64,000 bases of DNA from an uncultured Verrucomicrobiota bacterium (GTDB lineage: Bacteria > Verrucomicrobiota > Verrucomicrobiia > Opitutales > Seribacteraceae): the NCBI GenBank assembly GCA_902580225.1, contig CACHJU010000006.1, positions 19,533-83,532 of the forward strand. Reading direction: 5' to 3'. The notes under the pieces are model-generated. The model was not told where the DNA came from. It made no database searches and saw nothing but the letters and a program-made list of their open reading frames with translations. Position numbers and translations under genes: made by a program. Each line of letters starts with the position of its first letter. Positions within the stretch are counted from its first letter, which is position 1. Below are positions 17,738-27,142 of the stretch, in pieces.

Positions 17738-20521
17738 GTGTTTACCACTCGATCAAGTTTGTTATCATTGTTAATTTTTTTTGTTTTTATCACAAAAATT
17801 AATGCAAATATGGGTGATAAGATTTTTTCCCTCAAAATTAAGCCCTTATTTGAAAGCAAATGCTTCGCCTGTCATAGTCAAAAGGAGGGTAAGGTCAAGG
17901 GGGATTTAGATCTTACCTCGCTTGAGAATATATTTATTGGAGGTGAAACATCTGACCGTGTACTGATCCCTGGGGACCCAAATGGAAGCCTACTTTTAAG
18001 TGCGGTAAAATGGCTTGATCCAGAGTATGAAATGCCCCCAAAAGAGAATGATCGCCTTAGTTCTCAACAAGTGGAATGGGTACGCCAATGGATTGAATTA
18101 GGTGCTCCCTGGCCTGATCTGGCGATTCAAAAAAAATATCGGGCCGAAGAAAGAAGGAAAAAAATTACGGAGGAAGGAGAGATCGTCGATACCAGTGGTG
18201 GTCTATCCTACGAATGGACATATCGGCGCTACAAACCGGAAGACCTGTGGGCATTTAAGCCCATATCCAAACTCAATCCTCCAACTTCCCATCATCCTAT
18301 TGATTGGTTCATCCATGAATCTTTGAGTCCAGCAAAATTCAAACCAGCCAAAGAAGCGGATTTCAGAACCTTGATCAAAAGAGCTTACTTTGATCTGCAT
18401 GGGCTGCCTCCCACCCCTTATGAAATTTTCTTATTCCGAAATAAATGGGATAAAGATTCGGATCATGCATGGGAAAGTTTAATCGATGAACTTTTGATTA
18501 GCCCCCATTTTGGTGAACGCACAGCTCAGCATTGGCTAGATGTTGCACGTTATGCAGACACAGCTGGTCTTTCCAATGATTATGAACGTTCTAACATGTG
18601 GCGGTACCGGGATTATGTGGTTCGTTCATTTAATGATGACAAAGCCTATAATCAATTTATCATTGAACAAATTGCCGGCGACGAACTTTGGGAAAAGCAA
18701 GAAGAGCAGGATAAAGACCCAGAATTATTGATTGCGTCATCGTTTTTGCGAATGGGAGCCTGGGATCCAGCTATGGTATTGAAACCACAAGCCAGACAGC
18801 TTTACTTGGATGATGTGGTCAACGCGGTGGGACAAACTTTTCTAAGTACAACCATGAGATGCTTTAAATGTCATGATCATAAATTTGATCCCCTTCCAAC
18901 CAAAGACTATTACAGAATGTACTCCGTTTTCAGTGCCACACAACTGGCCGAAAGAGAAGCCCCGTTTCTGCAGGAGGAAAATAAAAATGGACTGCATTCA
19001 GGAAAAAAATTCACCGAACAAATGCTCGCATTTGCTAAAGATAAATATCATCACTTGCTGGATAAACAGGAATCCGCCGCCAAGAAATGGTTCAAAGAAC
19101 AGGGCAAAAAATATCTTAATGAAGAGAAGCGCCGTAGTTTACCAGATGAAGAAAAGCCTCCTCGATATGTGGGACTTACTCCTGCTGAAACGGGTAGACT
19201 GAAAGTGAGAAAACAGGATGATTGGATTTGGAGTCGAAGGTTGGAACGCTATGAACCCCTGACCCAAAGCGTCTATAATGGACCCGTACCTAAAAGCCTG
19301 AATTCCCGTAAAATGCGGATGCCCAAAAAAGTTCCCAACTCCCCGATTCCTCAGTCTAAAATCCTTATGGGAGGGGCGATTGAAGCACCTGATGCGGTGG
19401 TAACCCCAGGCGTTTTGAGTGCCCTTGGATTGGCCACTTCAGACAATGAAAATGATCTCTATGCTCTGACAGAAGCAAGAAATGGCAGAAGACTTGGCCT
19501 TGCCCAATGGATTGCTCATCCCAAGAATCAGTTAACTGCCCGATCCATTGTCAACCGTGTATGGCAGAGACATTTTGGAAAACCATTAGCGGGCAATCCA
19601 AATAATTTTGGTGCAAAAGGAAAAAAACCCACTCATCCAAAACTGCTGGATTGGCTCGCTAAGGATTTTGTGGAAAACGGATGGAAATTTAAGCGGCTTC
19701 ATAAATTGATCATGACCTCAAAAGCCTATCGAATGAGTACGCACCATCCCGAAATGAAAAGGTTACAAAATATCGACCCTGACAATCATCTTCTTGCGTA
19801 CCGGGAACCCCGTCGCCTTTCTGCAGAAGAATTAAGAGACTCGATGCTTGTGAGTACAGGGGAACTGAACCGTGAAATTGGCGGGCTTCCCATCATGCCG
19901 GAAATCAATATGGAGGTGGCACTACAACCGAGAATGATTCAATTCTCCATTGCCCCTGCTTACCAGCCTTCCCAATCACCAAAAGAAAGAAACAGAAGAA
20001 CGCTGTACGCCTATCGCGTACGGGGCCAGCCCGATCCGTTCCTCGAATTGTTCAATCAACCCAACCCCAATGATTCTTGTGAGGACAGAGTCTCAGAATC
20101 AGTAAGTCCACAGGCTTTTACTCTTCTTAACAGCGATCTGATGAATGACCGCGCCACCGCTCTTGCTATTCGGATTAATAAAGAGACTCAAGACTTACAT
20201 ACTCAAATCAAACGTGCGGTCCAATTAGTCTTTGGAAGAGTTCCTTCTTCCCAGGAATGGAACCGTTTAGAAAAATATGTAATGAGAATGACCTCTTATC
20301 ATCAGTCTCATAAACCGGAATCAAAAGTCTATCCGACTTCCATCACCCGTTCCTTAGTTGAAGAAAACACAGGTGAATCTTTTGAATATGAAGAAATCCT
20401 TCCAGCTTTCAAAAATTATAAAGCGGATAAGAAAGCTCACGAGGTCAATCATTCCACGCGGGCCCTAGCCGACCTCTGCCTCATTTTGTTCAATTCCAAC
20501 GAATTTATGTATGTCTATTAA
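17738..20521 (+). CDS. DUF1549/DUF1553 cytochrome c protein (planctomycete PSCyt1 type)
   Basis: Exported 927-residue protein starting with GTG. After a signal peptide come the PSCyt1 heme motif CFACH at 42-46 with its GETSDRVLIPGDPNGSLL segment, then DUF1549 (about 190-400; FDLHGLPPTPYE, HWLDVARYADTAG) including a second CFKCHDHKFDP. DUF1553 follows (about 590-860; NRVWQRHFG, GNPNNFGAKG, LHKLIMTSKAYRMS, RRLSAEELRDSML). These proteins always pair with DUF1501, and the pair is believed to be a periplasmic redox or hydrolase system for glycans, without a proven reaction. Its end overlaps the DUF1501 start by 11 bases. Confidence 0.92.
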   Translation: MFTTRSSLLSLLIFFVFITKINANMGDKIFSLKIKPLFESKCFACHSQKEGKVKGDLDLTSLENIFIGGETSDRVLIPGDPNGSLLLSAVKWLDPEYEMPPKENDRLSSQQVEWVRQWIELGAPWPDLAIQKKYRAEERRKKITEEGEIVDTSGGLSYEWTYRRYKPEDLWAFKPISKLNPPTSHHPIDWFIHESLSPAKFKPAKEADFRTLIKRAYFDLHGLPPTPYEIFLFRNKWDKDSDHAWESLIDELLISPHFGERTAQHWLDVARYADTAGLSNDYERSNMWRYRDYVVRSFNDDKAYNQFIIEQIAGDELWEKQEEQDKDPELLIASSFLRMGAWDPAMVLKPQARQLYLDDVVNAVGQTFLSTTMRCFKCHDHKFDPLPTKDYYRMYSVFSATQLAEREAPFLQEENKNGLHSGKKFTEQMLAFAKDKYHHLLDKQESAAKKWFKEQGKKYLNEEKRRSLPDEEKPPRYVGLTPAETGRLKVRKQDDWIWSRRLERYEPLTQSVYNGPVPKSLNSRKMRMPKKVPNSPIPQSKILMGGAIEAPDAVVTPGVLSALGLATSDNENDLYALTEARNGRRLGLAQWIAHPKNQLTARSIVNRVWQRHFGKPLAGNPNNFGAKGKKPTHPKLLDWLAKDFVENGWKFKRLHKLIMTSKAYRMSTHHPEMKRLQNIDPDNHLLAYREPRRLSAEELRDSMLVSTGELNREIGGLPIMPEINMEVALQPRMIQFSIAPAYQPSQSPKERNRRTLYAYRVRGQPDPFLELFNQPNPNDSCEDRVSESVSPQAFTLLNSDLMNDRATALAIRINKETQDLHTQIKRAVQLVFGRVPSSQEWNRLEKYVMRMTSYHQSHKPESKVYPTSITRSLVEENTGESFEYEEILPAFKNYKADKKAHEVNHSTRALADLCLILFNSNEFMYVY

Positions 20522-21917
20522 TATGAATGTGCCTGTTTCAATTCCCTCTTTAAATCGTCGCGATTTTCTTTATGGCATGACCTCTTCTCTTGGCTCCTTA
20601 GCCATGACCGACCTATTGGCTCAAGATAGGGCATCCGGAAGTGGTCTAAAAAAACCAATGCATGAACCTAAGGCAAAAAATGTAATTATGCTATTTATGG
20701 AGGGCGGGCCAAGTCAGGTCGATACCTTTGACCCAAAGCCCAAACTAAACTCTCTTCACAAGGCCGAGTCTAAACGGACGGGTACTCTAGAATCTGGAAA
20801 TAAATTTTTTGTAGGCAGCCCATACGGAACTCGAAAAGTTGGTAAATCCGGATTGGATATGAGTGATCAATGGGAACATCTTCCTGGAGTGGCCGATGAG
20901 TTATGTAATTACAGAGGTTGCTTCGCAGAGTCACTTAATCATCCGGAAGCACTCTTTCACATGAACACAGGTAGCCGCTTGGGTGGGGATCCGGCTCTAG
21001 GTGCCTGGGTTAATTACGGGCTTGGATCACATAATCAAAATTTACCCGGTTATGTCGTAATGACTGAGCTCGCTCTACCCCAAGGGGGATCACGAAATTG
21101 GTCCAATGGTTTTCTCCCAGGTCAGTACCAGGGAACAAGGCTCAGACCCACCGGTTCCCCCATCCTTGATTTACAGGGACCATCTCATAAGAATCGTTCA
21201 CATCAAAGACAAACTTTTGATGAAATCGCATTCCTCAATGAACAACATGCAATAAAACATCCCTATCATAAAGAACTGGAAACGAGGATGCAAAGCTATG
21301 AACTGGCTTATCGCATGCAAATGGAAGTACCAGGTGTAATCGATTTGGAAGGGGAATCTGAAAAGACTAAGGAAACCTACGGTCTCAATCGAAAAGAAAC
21401 TTCCGTGTTCGGAAAACAATGCCTTATGGCGAGAAGACTGGTTGAAAAGGGAGTCCGCTTTGTTCAGATATTCTCCGGGGGATGGGATAGCCATGACTAT
21501 TTAGAGCGGGCCCATGCTGCCCGTATAAGAAGTGTCGATCAACCGATGACTGCCCTGATCAAAGATTTAAAATCAAGGGGCATGCTTAAAGATACGCTTG
21601 TTCTTTGGATGGGTGAATTTGGAAGAACTCCGGATAATAACCGGAGAGGAGGTGTCTACGCAATCGGACGAGGTCATAACAATAAAGCCATGACTATTCT
21701 CATGGCAGGTGGAGGGGTCAAACCTGGGGCAATTGTAGGCGGAACCGATGACATTGGTGCAGAAGCAGTCGATGTCGCCCATCCTATTCGAGATTTTCAT
21801 GTTACCTTACTTCATCTTCTTGGACTGGATGATAATAAACTAACCTACTTTCATGGAGGCAGGTACAAGCAGCTAAGTCAATTTGGAGGTCAGGTCATCA
21901 AAGAGCTGATTGCCTGA
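20511..21917 (+). CDS. DUF1501 family exported protein
   Basis: DUF1501 protein of 468 residues with a twin-arginine-like signal (NRRDFLYGMTSSLGSLAM). It shows the family path: NVIMLFMEGGPSQVDTFDPKP, then FSGGWDSHDY, and LVLWMGEFGRTPDNN with GRGHN. The fold resembles the alkaline phosphatase/sulfatase superfamily, but the catalytic residue of those enzymes is not evident. It is translationally coupled to the DUF1549/DUF1553 gene by an 11-base overlap. Function unproven. Confidence 0.92.
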   Translation: MSINMNVPVSIPSLNRRDFLYGMTSSLGSLAMTDLLAQDRASGSGLKKPMHEPKAKNVIMLFMEGGPSQVDTFDPKPKLNSLHKAESKRTGTLESGNKFFVGSPYGTRKVGKSGLDMSDQWEHLPGVADELCNYRGCFAESLNHPEALFHMNTGSRLGGDPALGAWVNYGLGSHNQNLPGYVVMTELALPQGGSRNWSNGFLPGQYQGTRLRPTGSPILDLQGPSHKNRSHQRQTFDEIAFLNEQHAIKHPYHKELETRMQSYELAYRMQMEVPGVIDLEGESEKTKETYGLNRKETSVFGKQCLMARRLVEKGVRFVQIFSGGWDSHDYLERAHAARIRSVDQPMTALIKDLKSRGMLKDTLVLWMGEFGRTPDNNRRGGVYAIGRGHNNKAMTILMAGGGVKPGAIVGGTDDIGAEAVDVAHPIRDFHVTLLHLLGLDDNKLTYFHGGRYKQLSQFGGQVIKELIA

Positions 21918-21929
21918 TCATTTTCATTG

Positions 21930-22115
21930 ATGATAAGGATCCTTTTGGCTTTACCTTTTCTTTTGATGTCAGCCTTTTGCATATTTGGATTCCTTGCTTC
22001 CTTCGAACTAACCAAGCCTCTAGAACGATTACCATGGCAATGCATGTACGGGGTTATTGGACTGGTTTCCATTCTTTCCTTTCTCCTCATTGTAAAACCC
22101 AAAAGAAAATTATAA
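21930..22115 (+). CDS. Small two-helix membrane protein
   Basis: A 61-residue protein made of two hydrophobic helices (about 3-22 and 36-54) joined by a short polar loop with a Phe-Glu-Leu-Thr-Lys-Pro segment, ending in KPKRKL. I start it at the ATG one codon inside the track TTG start. It lies 12 bases after DUF1501 and 17 before the sulfatase start, in the same direction, which supports a real gene. The track instead extends the sulfatase ORF over it in another frame, without a signal peptide. Function unknown. Confidence 0.6.
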   Translation: MIRILLALPFLLMSAFCIFGFLASFELTKPLERLPWQCMYGVIGLVSILSFLLIVKPKRKL

Positions 22116-22132
22116 ACTCACTAAAAAGATCC

Positions 22133-23806
22133 ATGAAATTTATTTCCTTCCTTGGTCCTTTTTTCCTTACGCTTCTAAGTACAACCCAGGGCAAAAAACC
22201 AAACATTCTCTACATCATGTCGGATGATCATGCAGCACATGGAATATCAGCCTATGGAGGACGTTTAGCCAAAATCGCCCCAACCCCCAACCTCGACCGC
22301 CTTGCAAAAGAAGGAGCTCTTTTTAAAAACGCCTTCTGCACTAATTCAATCTGCTCACCTTCCCGTGCCTGCGTCCTGACCGGACAATATAATCACACAA
22401 ATGGAGCAGTCGACCTCAGTGGTAAAGTACTCCCAGGCAAGCAAATGCTCGCTATTGAAATGGGTAAAGCAGGCTATGAAACCGCTATGATCGGAAAGTG
22501 GCACCTCAAAGTCGAACCCAAGGACTTTAACTACTACTGTGTGCTACCTGGACAAGGCAAATACCACGGCCCCTCCTTTCGAATTCGAGGAGAAAAGCCA
22601 TGGGGGAAAAACCTGATCGAATTTCCAGAAAAACATTCCACAGATGCCATCACCGACTTGACCCTTGATTGGCTTAAGAAAAGAAAGGATGACAAACCTT
22701 TCTTTCTGATGCATCACTACAAGGCTCCTCATGATTACTTTGAAAATGCAGAAAGATATGAAAATTATCTTGCTAATATTGATATTCCGGAACCTCCCAC
22801 TCTTGGGAAACGAAATCCCCAATTCGGATCTCTCGCCACCCGCGGAGACAATGATGAGTTAATTCCCCATATCGGAACATCCATTGGAAATCGTAACCCC
22901 CGGCGATCCTACCTGCGTGATCTACCCGAAAGATTCCCTAAAGAATTTCCTGAAAATTATGATCCTAACAATTTTACCAATGAAGAAAATACTCGTCTTG
23001 CCTACAACGCCTATCTCAAAAAATTTCTTAGGTGCGTAAAGGGAATTGATGATAATCTAGGTCGCCTGTTTACCCATCTTGAAGCCAGTGGCCAAATGGA
23101 TAATACCTTAATTGTATATACCGCGGATCAGGGCTTCATGCTCGGCGAACATGATTATCAGGATAAACGATGGATGTATGAGGAATCCATGCGGATGCCC
23201 CTTATGGTTCGTTTTCCAAAATCCATTCAATCAGGCCAGAAATTTGATTCGATTATTGAAAATGTGGACTTCGCCCCCACCCTGCTCGACTTTGCCGGTG
23301 CGTCTATCCCAAAGTCTGTCCAGGGTCGTTCATTCAAAAGTATACTTGAAACTGGAAAAGAAAAAAAAGTATGGAAAAAAGCCGCTTATTATCGCTACTG
23401 GATGCACATGGCTCATCATGATAATCCCGCCCACATTGGAATGAGAACCAAGCGTTATAAACTCATTTACTTTTATGGGTGTAATTATCAAGGAGATTAC
23501 CAGACACCGGCAGGATGGGAATTGTACGATATGGAAAAGGATCCTCAGGAAACCAAAAATATCTACGATGATCCAAAAAACGCCAAGCTTGTCAACTCAC
23601 TCAAGAGTTGGATGGTAAAACTGCGAAAAAAGGTGGGAGATGATGGATCCCATTATCCAGCATGCGAAGAGATTGTTCAGGAGTTTTGGGACTACAGTGA
23701 AGCAGATCAGGAAAAAGCCAAAAAAATATCTGGAGAGTATTTATCCAGAAGACAGGCTGAGCTTACATCAGGATTGTTCAACCCCAAGACCTTTGGGAAA
23801 CCTTAA
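22133..23806 (+). CDS. Sulfatase (S1), N-acetylglucosamine-6-sulfatase-like
   Basis: Exported sulfatase of 557 residues. I place the start at the ATG at 22133, which gives a proper signal peptide (residues 1-20); the longer track ORF overlaps the small membrane gene. The DD is at 31-32 (MSDDHAAHG), CSPSR at 74-78, then IGKWHLK, PFFLMHHYKAPHDYF, and [23 protein letters not shown]. The DQG and KRWMYEES features place it near GlcNAc-6-sulfatase-type enzymes, like the gene at 58015. It is the first gene of the sulfatase island. Confidence 0.92.
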   Translation: MKFISFLGPFFLTLLSTTQGKKPNILYIMSDDHAAHGISAYGGRLAKIAPTPNLDRLAKEGALFKNAFCTNSICSPSRACVLTGQYNHTNGAVDLSGKVLPGKQMLAIEMGKAGYETAMIGKWHLKVEPKDFNYYCVLPGQGKYHGPSFRIRGEKPWGKNLIEFPEKHSTDAITDLTLDWLKKRKDDKPFFLMHHYKAPHDYFENAERYENYLANIDIPEPPTLGKRNPQFGSLATRGDNDELIPHIGTSIGNRNPRRSYLRDLPERFPKEFPENYDPNNFTNEENTRLAYNAYLKKFLRCVKGIDDNLGRLFTHLEASGQMDNTLIVYTADQGFMLGEHDYQDKRWMYEESMRMPLMVRFPKSIQSGQKFDSIIENVDFAPTLLDFAGASIPKSVQGRSFKSILETGKEKKVWKKAAYYRYWMHMAHHDNPAHIGMRTKRYKLIYFYGCNYQGDYQTPAGWELYDMEKDPQETKNIYDDPKNAKLVNSLKSWMVKLRKKVGDDGSHYPACEEIVQEFWDYSEADQEKAKKISGEYLSRRQAELTSGLFNPKTFGKP

Positions 23807-23893
23807 TTTATAATTCTCTAAACTATTGACTTCTCTACATGTTTGATCATTCGATTGAGGCGTTCTTGGCTAGTCACAAACACCCTCAATCAA

Positions 23894-25465
23894 ATGAAAA
23901 ATATTAATTTTCTATTCCAGCTTTCCCTTTGCATATTTTCATGCTGCCTTATTTATGGAAAAAAACAGCCCAACCTGATCGTCTATATGATCGACGATTT
24001 GGGATGGAATCAAATCAGTGCAAAACAGGTCACAATGGGAACCCATACCGGTTCATTCATTACCCCCAATATAGAGAAAATTGCCAATCAAGGTTTGAGT
24101 TTTACTTATGCCTACACCCAACCCAATTGCGCACCCTCCCGTGCAGCCATGCTGTCGGGACAATATCCTGCCCGGGTAAACAACAGCGTGTATGTTGTCG
24201 GGAACCTAAACCGGAACCAAAAACCGGGCATCACCAAGGAAGAAGCAAATTTCACCGGCCCAAGTCAAAGTGAAGATGTTGCCTCCTCAGCTGTAACGAT
24301 TGCTGAGGCACTTAAAAAAAATGGATACAACACTGCACATATTGGTAAATATCATGTGGGTGGTCACGGCACGGATAAAACAATGCCTGAAAATCAGGGG
24401 TTCGACATCAATATTGGAGGATATTCGCAAGGTCACCAACCCACCTGCTTTTCCAAAAAGATTAATGATTCCTGGCAATTCGCAAGACTTGGGCAGGGAG
24501 ACTTCGACCGCTTTGCCAAACCCTACACGGAAGCGTATGTCGAACAGTATGGAATCCCCAAGAGTCAGGTTGGGAAACCCAAACATGTTTGTGATGCCTT
24601 GGCCGATGCAATGGAAGAAACAGTGGATACGCTGGCTGCCAAAAATAAACCTTTCTATTTACAACTCTATGCTTATGCGGTTCATGGACCCGTACAGTCC
24701 AGGCCAGACCTCAAAGAAGCCGCACAAAAACGTCTGGATGCAAAGAATTCTAGAAGAGCTAATTTAGCCGGATTCATATTCGGAATGGATGCAGTCCTGG
24801 GAAGACTCCTTGATACGATCGAAGACCCAAATGGGGATGGGGATGTAGGTGATAGCATCGCTCAGGACACCTTGATCATTTTCACCTCAGACAATGGAGG
24901 TACTCATGGTGACAACCTTCCTTTGCGTGGCGTGAAAGGAATGTTTACTGAAGGTGGGATACGTGTTCCCCTAATTGCCTATTGGCCTGGTATTATCCCC
25001 GCGAATACGGTTAGTAACAGGATGATTCACGGAATCGATTTTTACCCCACTCTCCTTGAACTTGCTGGAAATTCCTGGCTTCCACCCGCAAAAAAACACC
25101 CATTAGATGGAGAATCTTTTTCTAAATTTCTTCACAACCCAAAACTTACTGATAAACGTTCTCCCATCTTTTATTTGTTTCCAGGATACATGGATGTGCG
25201 AGCCCAACCCTGCGTCGTCGTAATTGATGAAATCGAAAATAAACGCTATAAATTACTTTATTACTACGAAACCAATGCATGGGAACTTTATAACCTGACT
25301 GATGATATTGGAGAAGACCAAAACATAATCAAAAAACATCCCGAGCTTGCCTCCAGTCTGTCAAAAAAGATTCAAGACTGGCTCGGACAAAATCATCCAA
25401 CTTGGAAACCAAAATTTCCAATTTCTAAAAAAGACGGTAAACCCGTTCTGCCCAAGTTTTTGTAA
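23894..25465 (+). CDS. Sulfatase (S1 family)
   Basis: Exported sulfatase of 523 residues. The ATG at 23894 gives a signal peptide (about 1-23); the track TTG start adds 17 residues that do not fit. Active-site elements are MIDDLGW (33-36 region), CAPSR at 79-83, IGKYHVG (Tyr for the usual Trp), YAYAVHGP and TSDNGGTHGDN, followed by RGVKGMFTEGGIRVP. The track-internal stretch DPNGDGDVGDS is a calcium-loop-like insert. Its last base is 48 bases before the next sulfatase start. Substrate unknown. Confidence 0.92.
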   Translation: MKNINFLFQLSLCIFSCCLIYGKKQPNLIVYMIDDLGWNQISAKQVTMGTHTGSFITPNIEKIANQGLSFTYAYTQPNCAPSRAAMLSGQYPARVNNSVYVVGNLNRNQKPGITKEEANFTGPSQSEDVASSAVTIAEALKKNGYNTAHIGKYHVGGHGTDKTMPENQGFDINIGGYSQGHQPTCFSKKINDSWQFARLGQGDFDRFAKPYTEAYVEQYGIPKSQVGKPKHVCDALADAMEETVDTLAAKNKPFYLQLYAYAVHGPVQSRPDLKEAAQKRLDAKNSRRANLAGFIFGMDAVLGRLLDTIEDPNGDGDVGDSIAQDTLIIFTSDNGGTHGDNLPLRGVKGMFTEGGIRVPLIAYWPGIIPANTVSNRMIHGIDFYPTLLELAGNSWLPPAKKHPLDGESFSKFLHNPKLTDKRSPIFYLFPGYMDVRAQPCVVVIDEIENKRYKLLYYYETNAWELYNLTDDIGEDQNIIKKHPELASSLSKKIQDWLGQNHPTWKPKFPISKKDGKPVLPKFL

Positions 25466-25475
25466 GCAAAACTTT

Positions 25476-25504
25476 TTCCTGTTAAATTATTTATACAACA
25501 GGAA
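25476..25504 (+). promoter_or_regulatory. Hairpin covering the ribosome-binding site of the next sulfatase
   Basis: The arms ttcctgtt and aacaggaa are perfectly complementary (8 bp, 13-base AT-rich loop). The 3' arm contains the Shine-Dalgarno sequence AGGAAG, which sits eight bases before the ATG at 25514. Folding would hide the site. The U-run lies before the stem, not after, so it does not look like a terminator for the plus strand. Confidence 0.45.
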
Positions 25505-25513
25505 GTTGATTAA

Positions 25514-27010
25514 ATGAACAAAATATACTTCGTAATGTTTCTAATTGTTGCGATGGTTTCGACAATCTCAGCTGAAGAGCGTCCCAATATCCTTTGGTTT
25601 GTAATCGATGACATGTCCGCCAATTTCTCCTGTTACGGAGAAAAAACCACTGAAACTCCTCATGTGGATAGACTGGCAAAAGAAGGTTTATTATTTACCC
25701 GTGCCTATGCAACCTCTCCAGTCTGCTCCACTTTTCGATCCTCTTTGATTACCGGAATGTACCAAAATTCGATCAAAGCTCATCATCACAGGAGTGGCAG
25801 AGGAAAAAATAACATTCAACTACCTGATGGAGTGAGACCCATTCCTGAAATTTTTCAGGAAGCAGGATATTTTACATGCATTGGTAGTGGACTGGAAAAT
25901 TTCGATTTTAGAAGCCTGCCAACCAAAACCAAAAGAAGAGGTAAAACGGACTATAATTTTGTTTGGGATACCGAGATGTATAACAGTCATGACTGGTCCG
26001 ACCGCAACGAGAACCAACCGTTTTTCATGCAGGTTCAATTGCACGGGGGGAAAATTCGGGGAGCCGCTGAAAAACACTATGAAATTCTTGAAAAAAGAAT
26101 GGCAATCCAATTTGGACTTAAACCAACCTCCCACGATTTGGTTAAATTGCCACCCTATTATCCAAATGATTCAGTTCTTCTCAGAGACTGGGCGACATAT
26201 TTGGATACAGTTAGAATAACTGACTGGCATGTTGGTCAGGTTATCCAAAGGCTCCAAAAAGAGGGGATTCTTGAAAAAACACTAATCATTTTCTTCACTG
26301 ATCACGGGATCAGCCACGCCCGCGGAAAACAATTTCTCTATGATGAAGGTACTCACATTCCACTTGTAATAAAAGGTCCAGGCGTTCCGAAAGGAGTAAA
26401 AAGGAACGATCTAATTGAGCATATTGATATTGCTGCACTTTCACTTGCAGCAGCTGGAATTAAAATACCCGCGAAAATGGAAGGTCAAGATATTCTTTCT
26501 TTAAAGTACCAGCCAAAAAGATTCATCTTTGCCGCCCGTGACCGTTGTGGAGAAGCTGCGGATCAAATTCGTTCAGTACGTTCCAAAGATTTCCTCTATA
26601 TAAAGAACTTTTTCCCGGATAGACCACACCTGATGCCCAGTAATTATAAGGACTCTAAATTAATCATTAAGCGACTTCGTGAGCTCCATCTTAAAGGAAA
26701 AACAAATACCTTGGCCAACAAACTATTGTTCTCCCCAACCCGCTCAAGAGAAGAGCTTTATCTTTATAAGCAAGATCGATGGCAGACCAAGAATCTCGCG
26801 GAAAACAAAAAGTATGAAAAAACAATTTATGAAATGAGGAAAAACCTCTCCGAATGGATCGTACGAACAGGAGATCCAGGACCAGAAACGCAGGAAGTTT
26901 ATATTCTTGAAACCGAGGATCAAATGAGCACGACCGGAAACAAGGTTTCGAAAGAAATTTACCGAAAGAATTCAGAAATTTATAAAAAATGGCTTAAAGA
27001 AGGAAAATAG
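25514..27010 (+). CDS. Sulfatase with variant formylglycine motif CSTFR
   Basis: Exported sulfatase-fold protein of 498 residues, signal peptide about 1-20. The DD pair is present (VIDDMS, 32-33), but the usual C-x-P-x-R motif reads CSTFR at 71-75, with Thr in place of Pro. The GKWH segment is absent; its place is taken by IGSGLENFDF followed by RGKTDYNFVWD. The distal metal site is TDHG, with GKQFLYDEGTHIP after it. This set resembles a recurring marine sulfatase subgroup related to heparan N-sulfatases, so it may be active. Conversion of Cys in a CSTFR context is the open question. The preceding hairpin could control its translation. Confidence 0.85.
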   Translation: MNKIYFVMFLIVAMVSTISAEERPNILWFVIDDMSANFSCYGEKTTETPHVDRLAKEGLLFTRAYATSPVCSTFRSSLITGMYQNSIKAHHHRSGRGKNNIQLPDGVRPIPEIFQEAGYFTCIGSGLENFDFRSLPTKTKRRGKTDYNFVWDTEMYNSHDWSDRNENQPFFMQVQLHGGKIRGAAEKHYEILEKRMAIQFGLKPTSHDLVKLPPYYPNDSVLLRDWATYLDTVRITDWHVGQVIQRLQKEGILEKTLIIFFTDHGISHARGKQFLYDEGTHIPLVIKGPGVPKGVKRNDLIEHIDIAALSLAAAGIKIPAKMEGQDILSLKYQPKRFIFAARDRCGEAADQIRSVRSKDFLYIKNFFPDRPHLMPSNYKDSKLIIKRLRELHLKGKTNTLANKLLFSPTRSREELYLYKQDRWQTKNLAENKKYEKTIYEMRKNLSEWIVRTGDPGPETQEVYILETEDQMSTTGNKVSKEIYRKNSEIYKKWLKEGK

Positions 27011-27080
27011 CTCAAACTTCTTGTCAGAGATGAGTATCTGTCAGAGTAATTAGATTTAGGACATTATTCTCCGAAACAAT

Positions 27081-27109
27081 TTGAATTGCTATGTCATTAC
27101 TATTGTAAT
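27081..27109 (+). promoter_or_regulatory. Sigma-70-like promoter candidate
   Basis: TTGAAT and TGTAAT are separated by 17 bases and lie 33 bases upstream of the ATG at 27143, in a 132-base gap. Each hexamer matches the consensus in four of six positions or better. Upstream, TGTCAGAG occurs twice within 25 bases. The call rests on spacing and position only. Confidence 0.3.
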
Positions 27110-27142
27110 GAATTTAAAGATAAATCCTCTCCCTCCATATAA

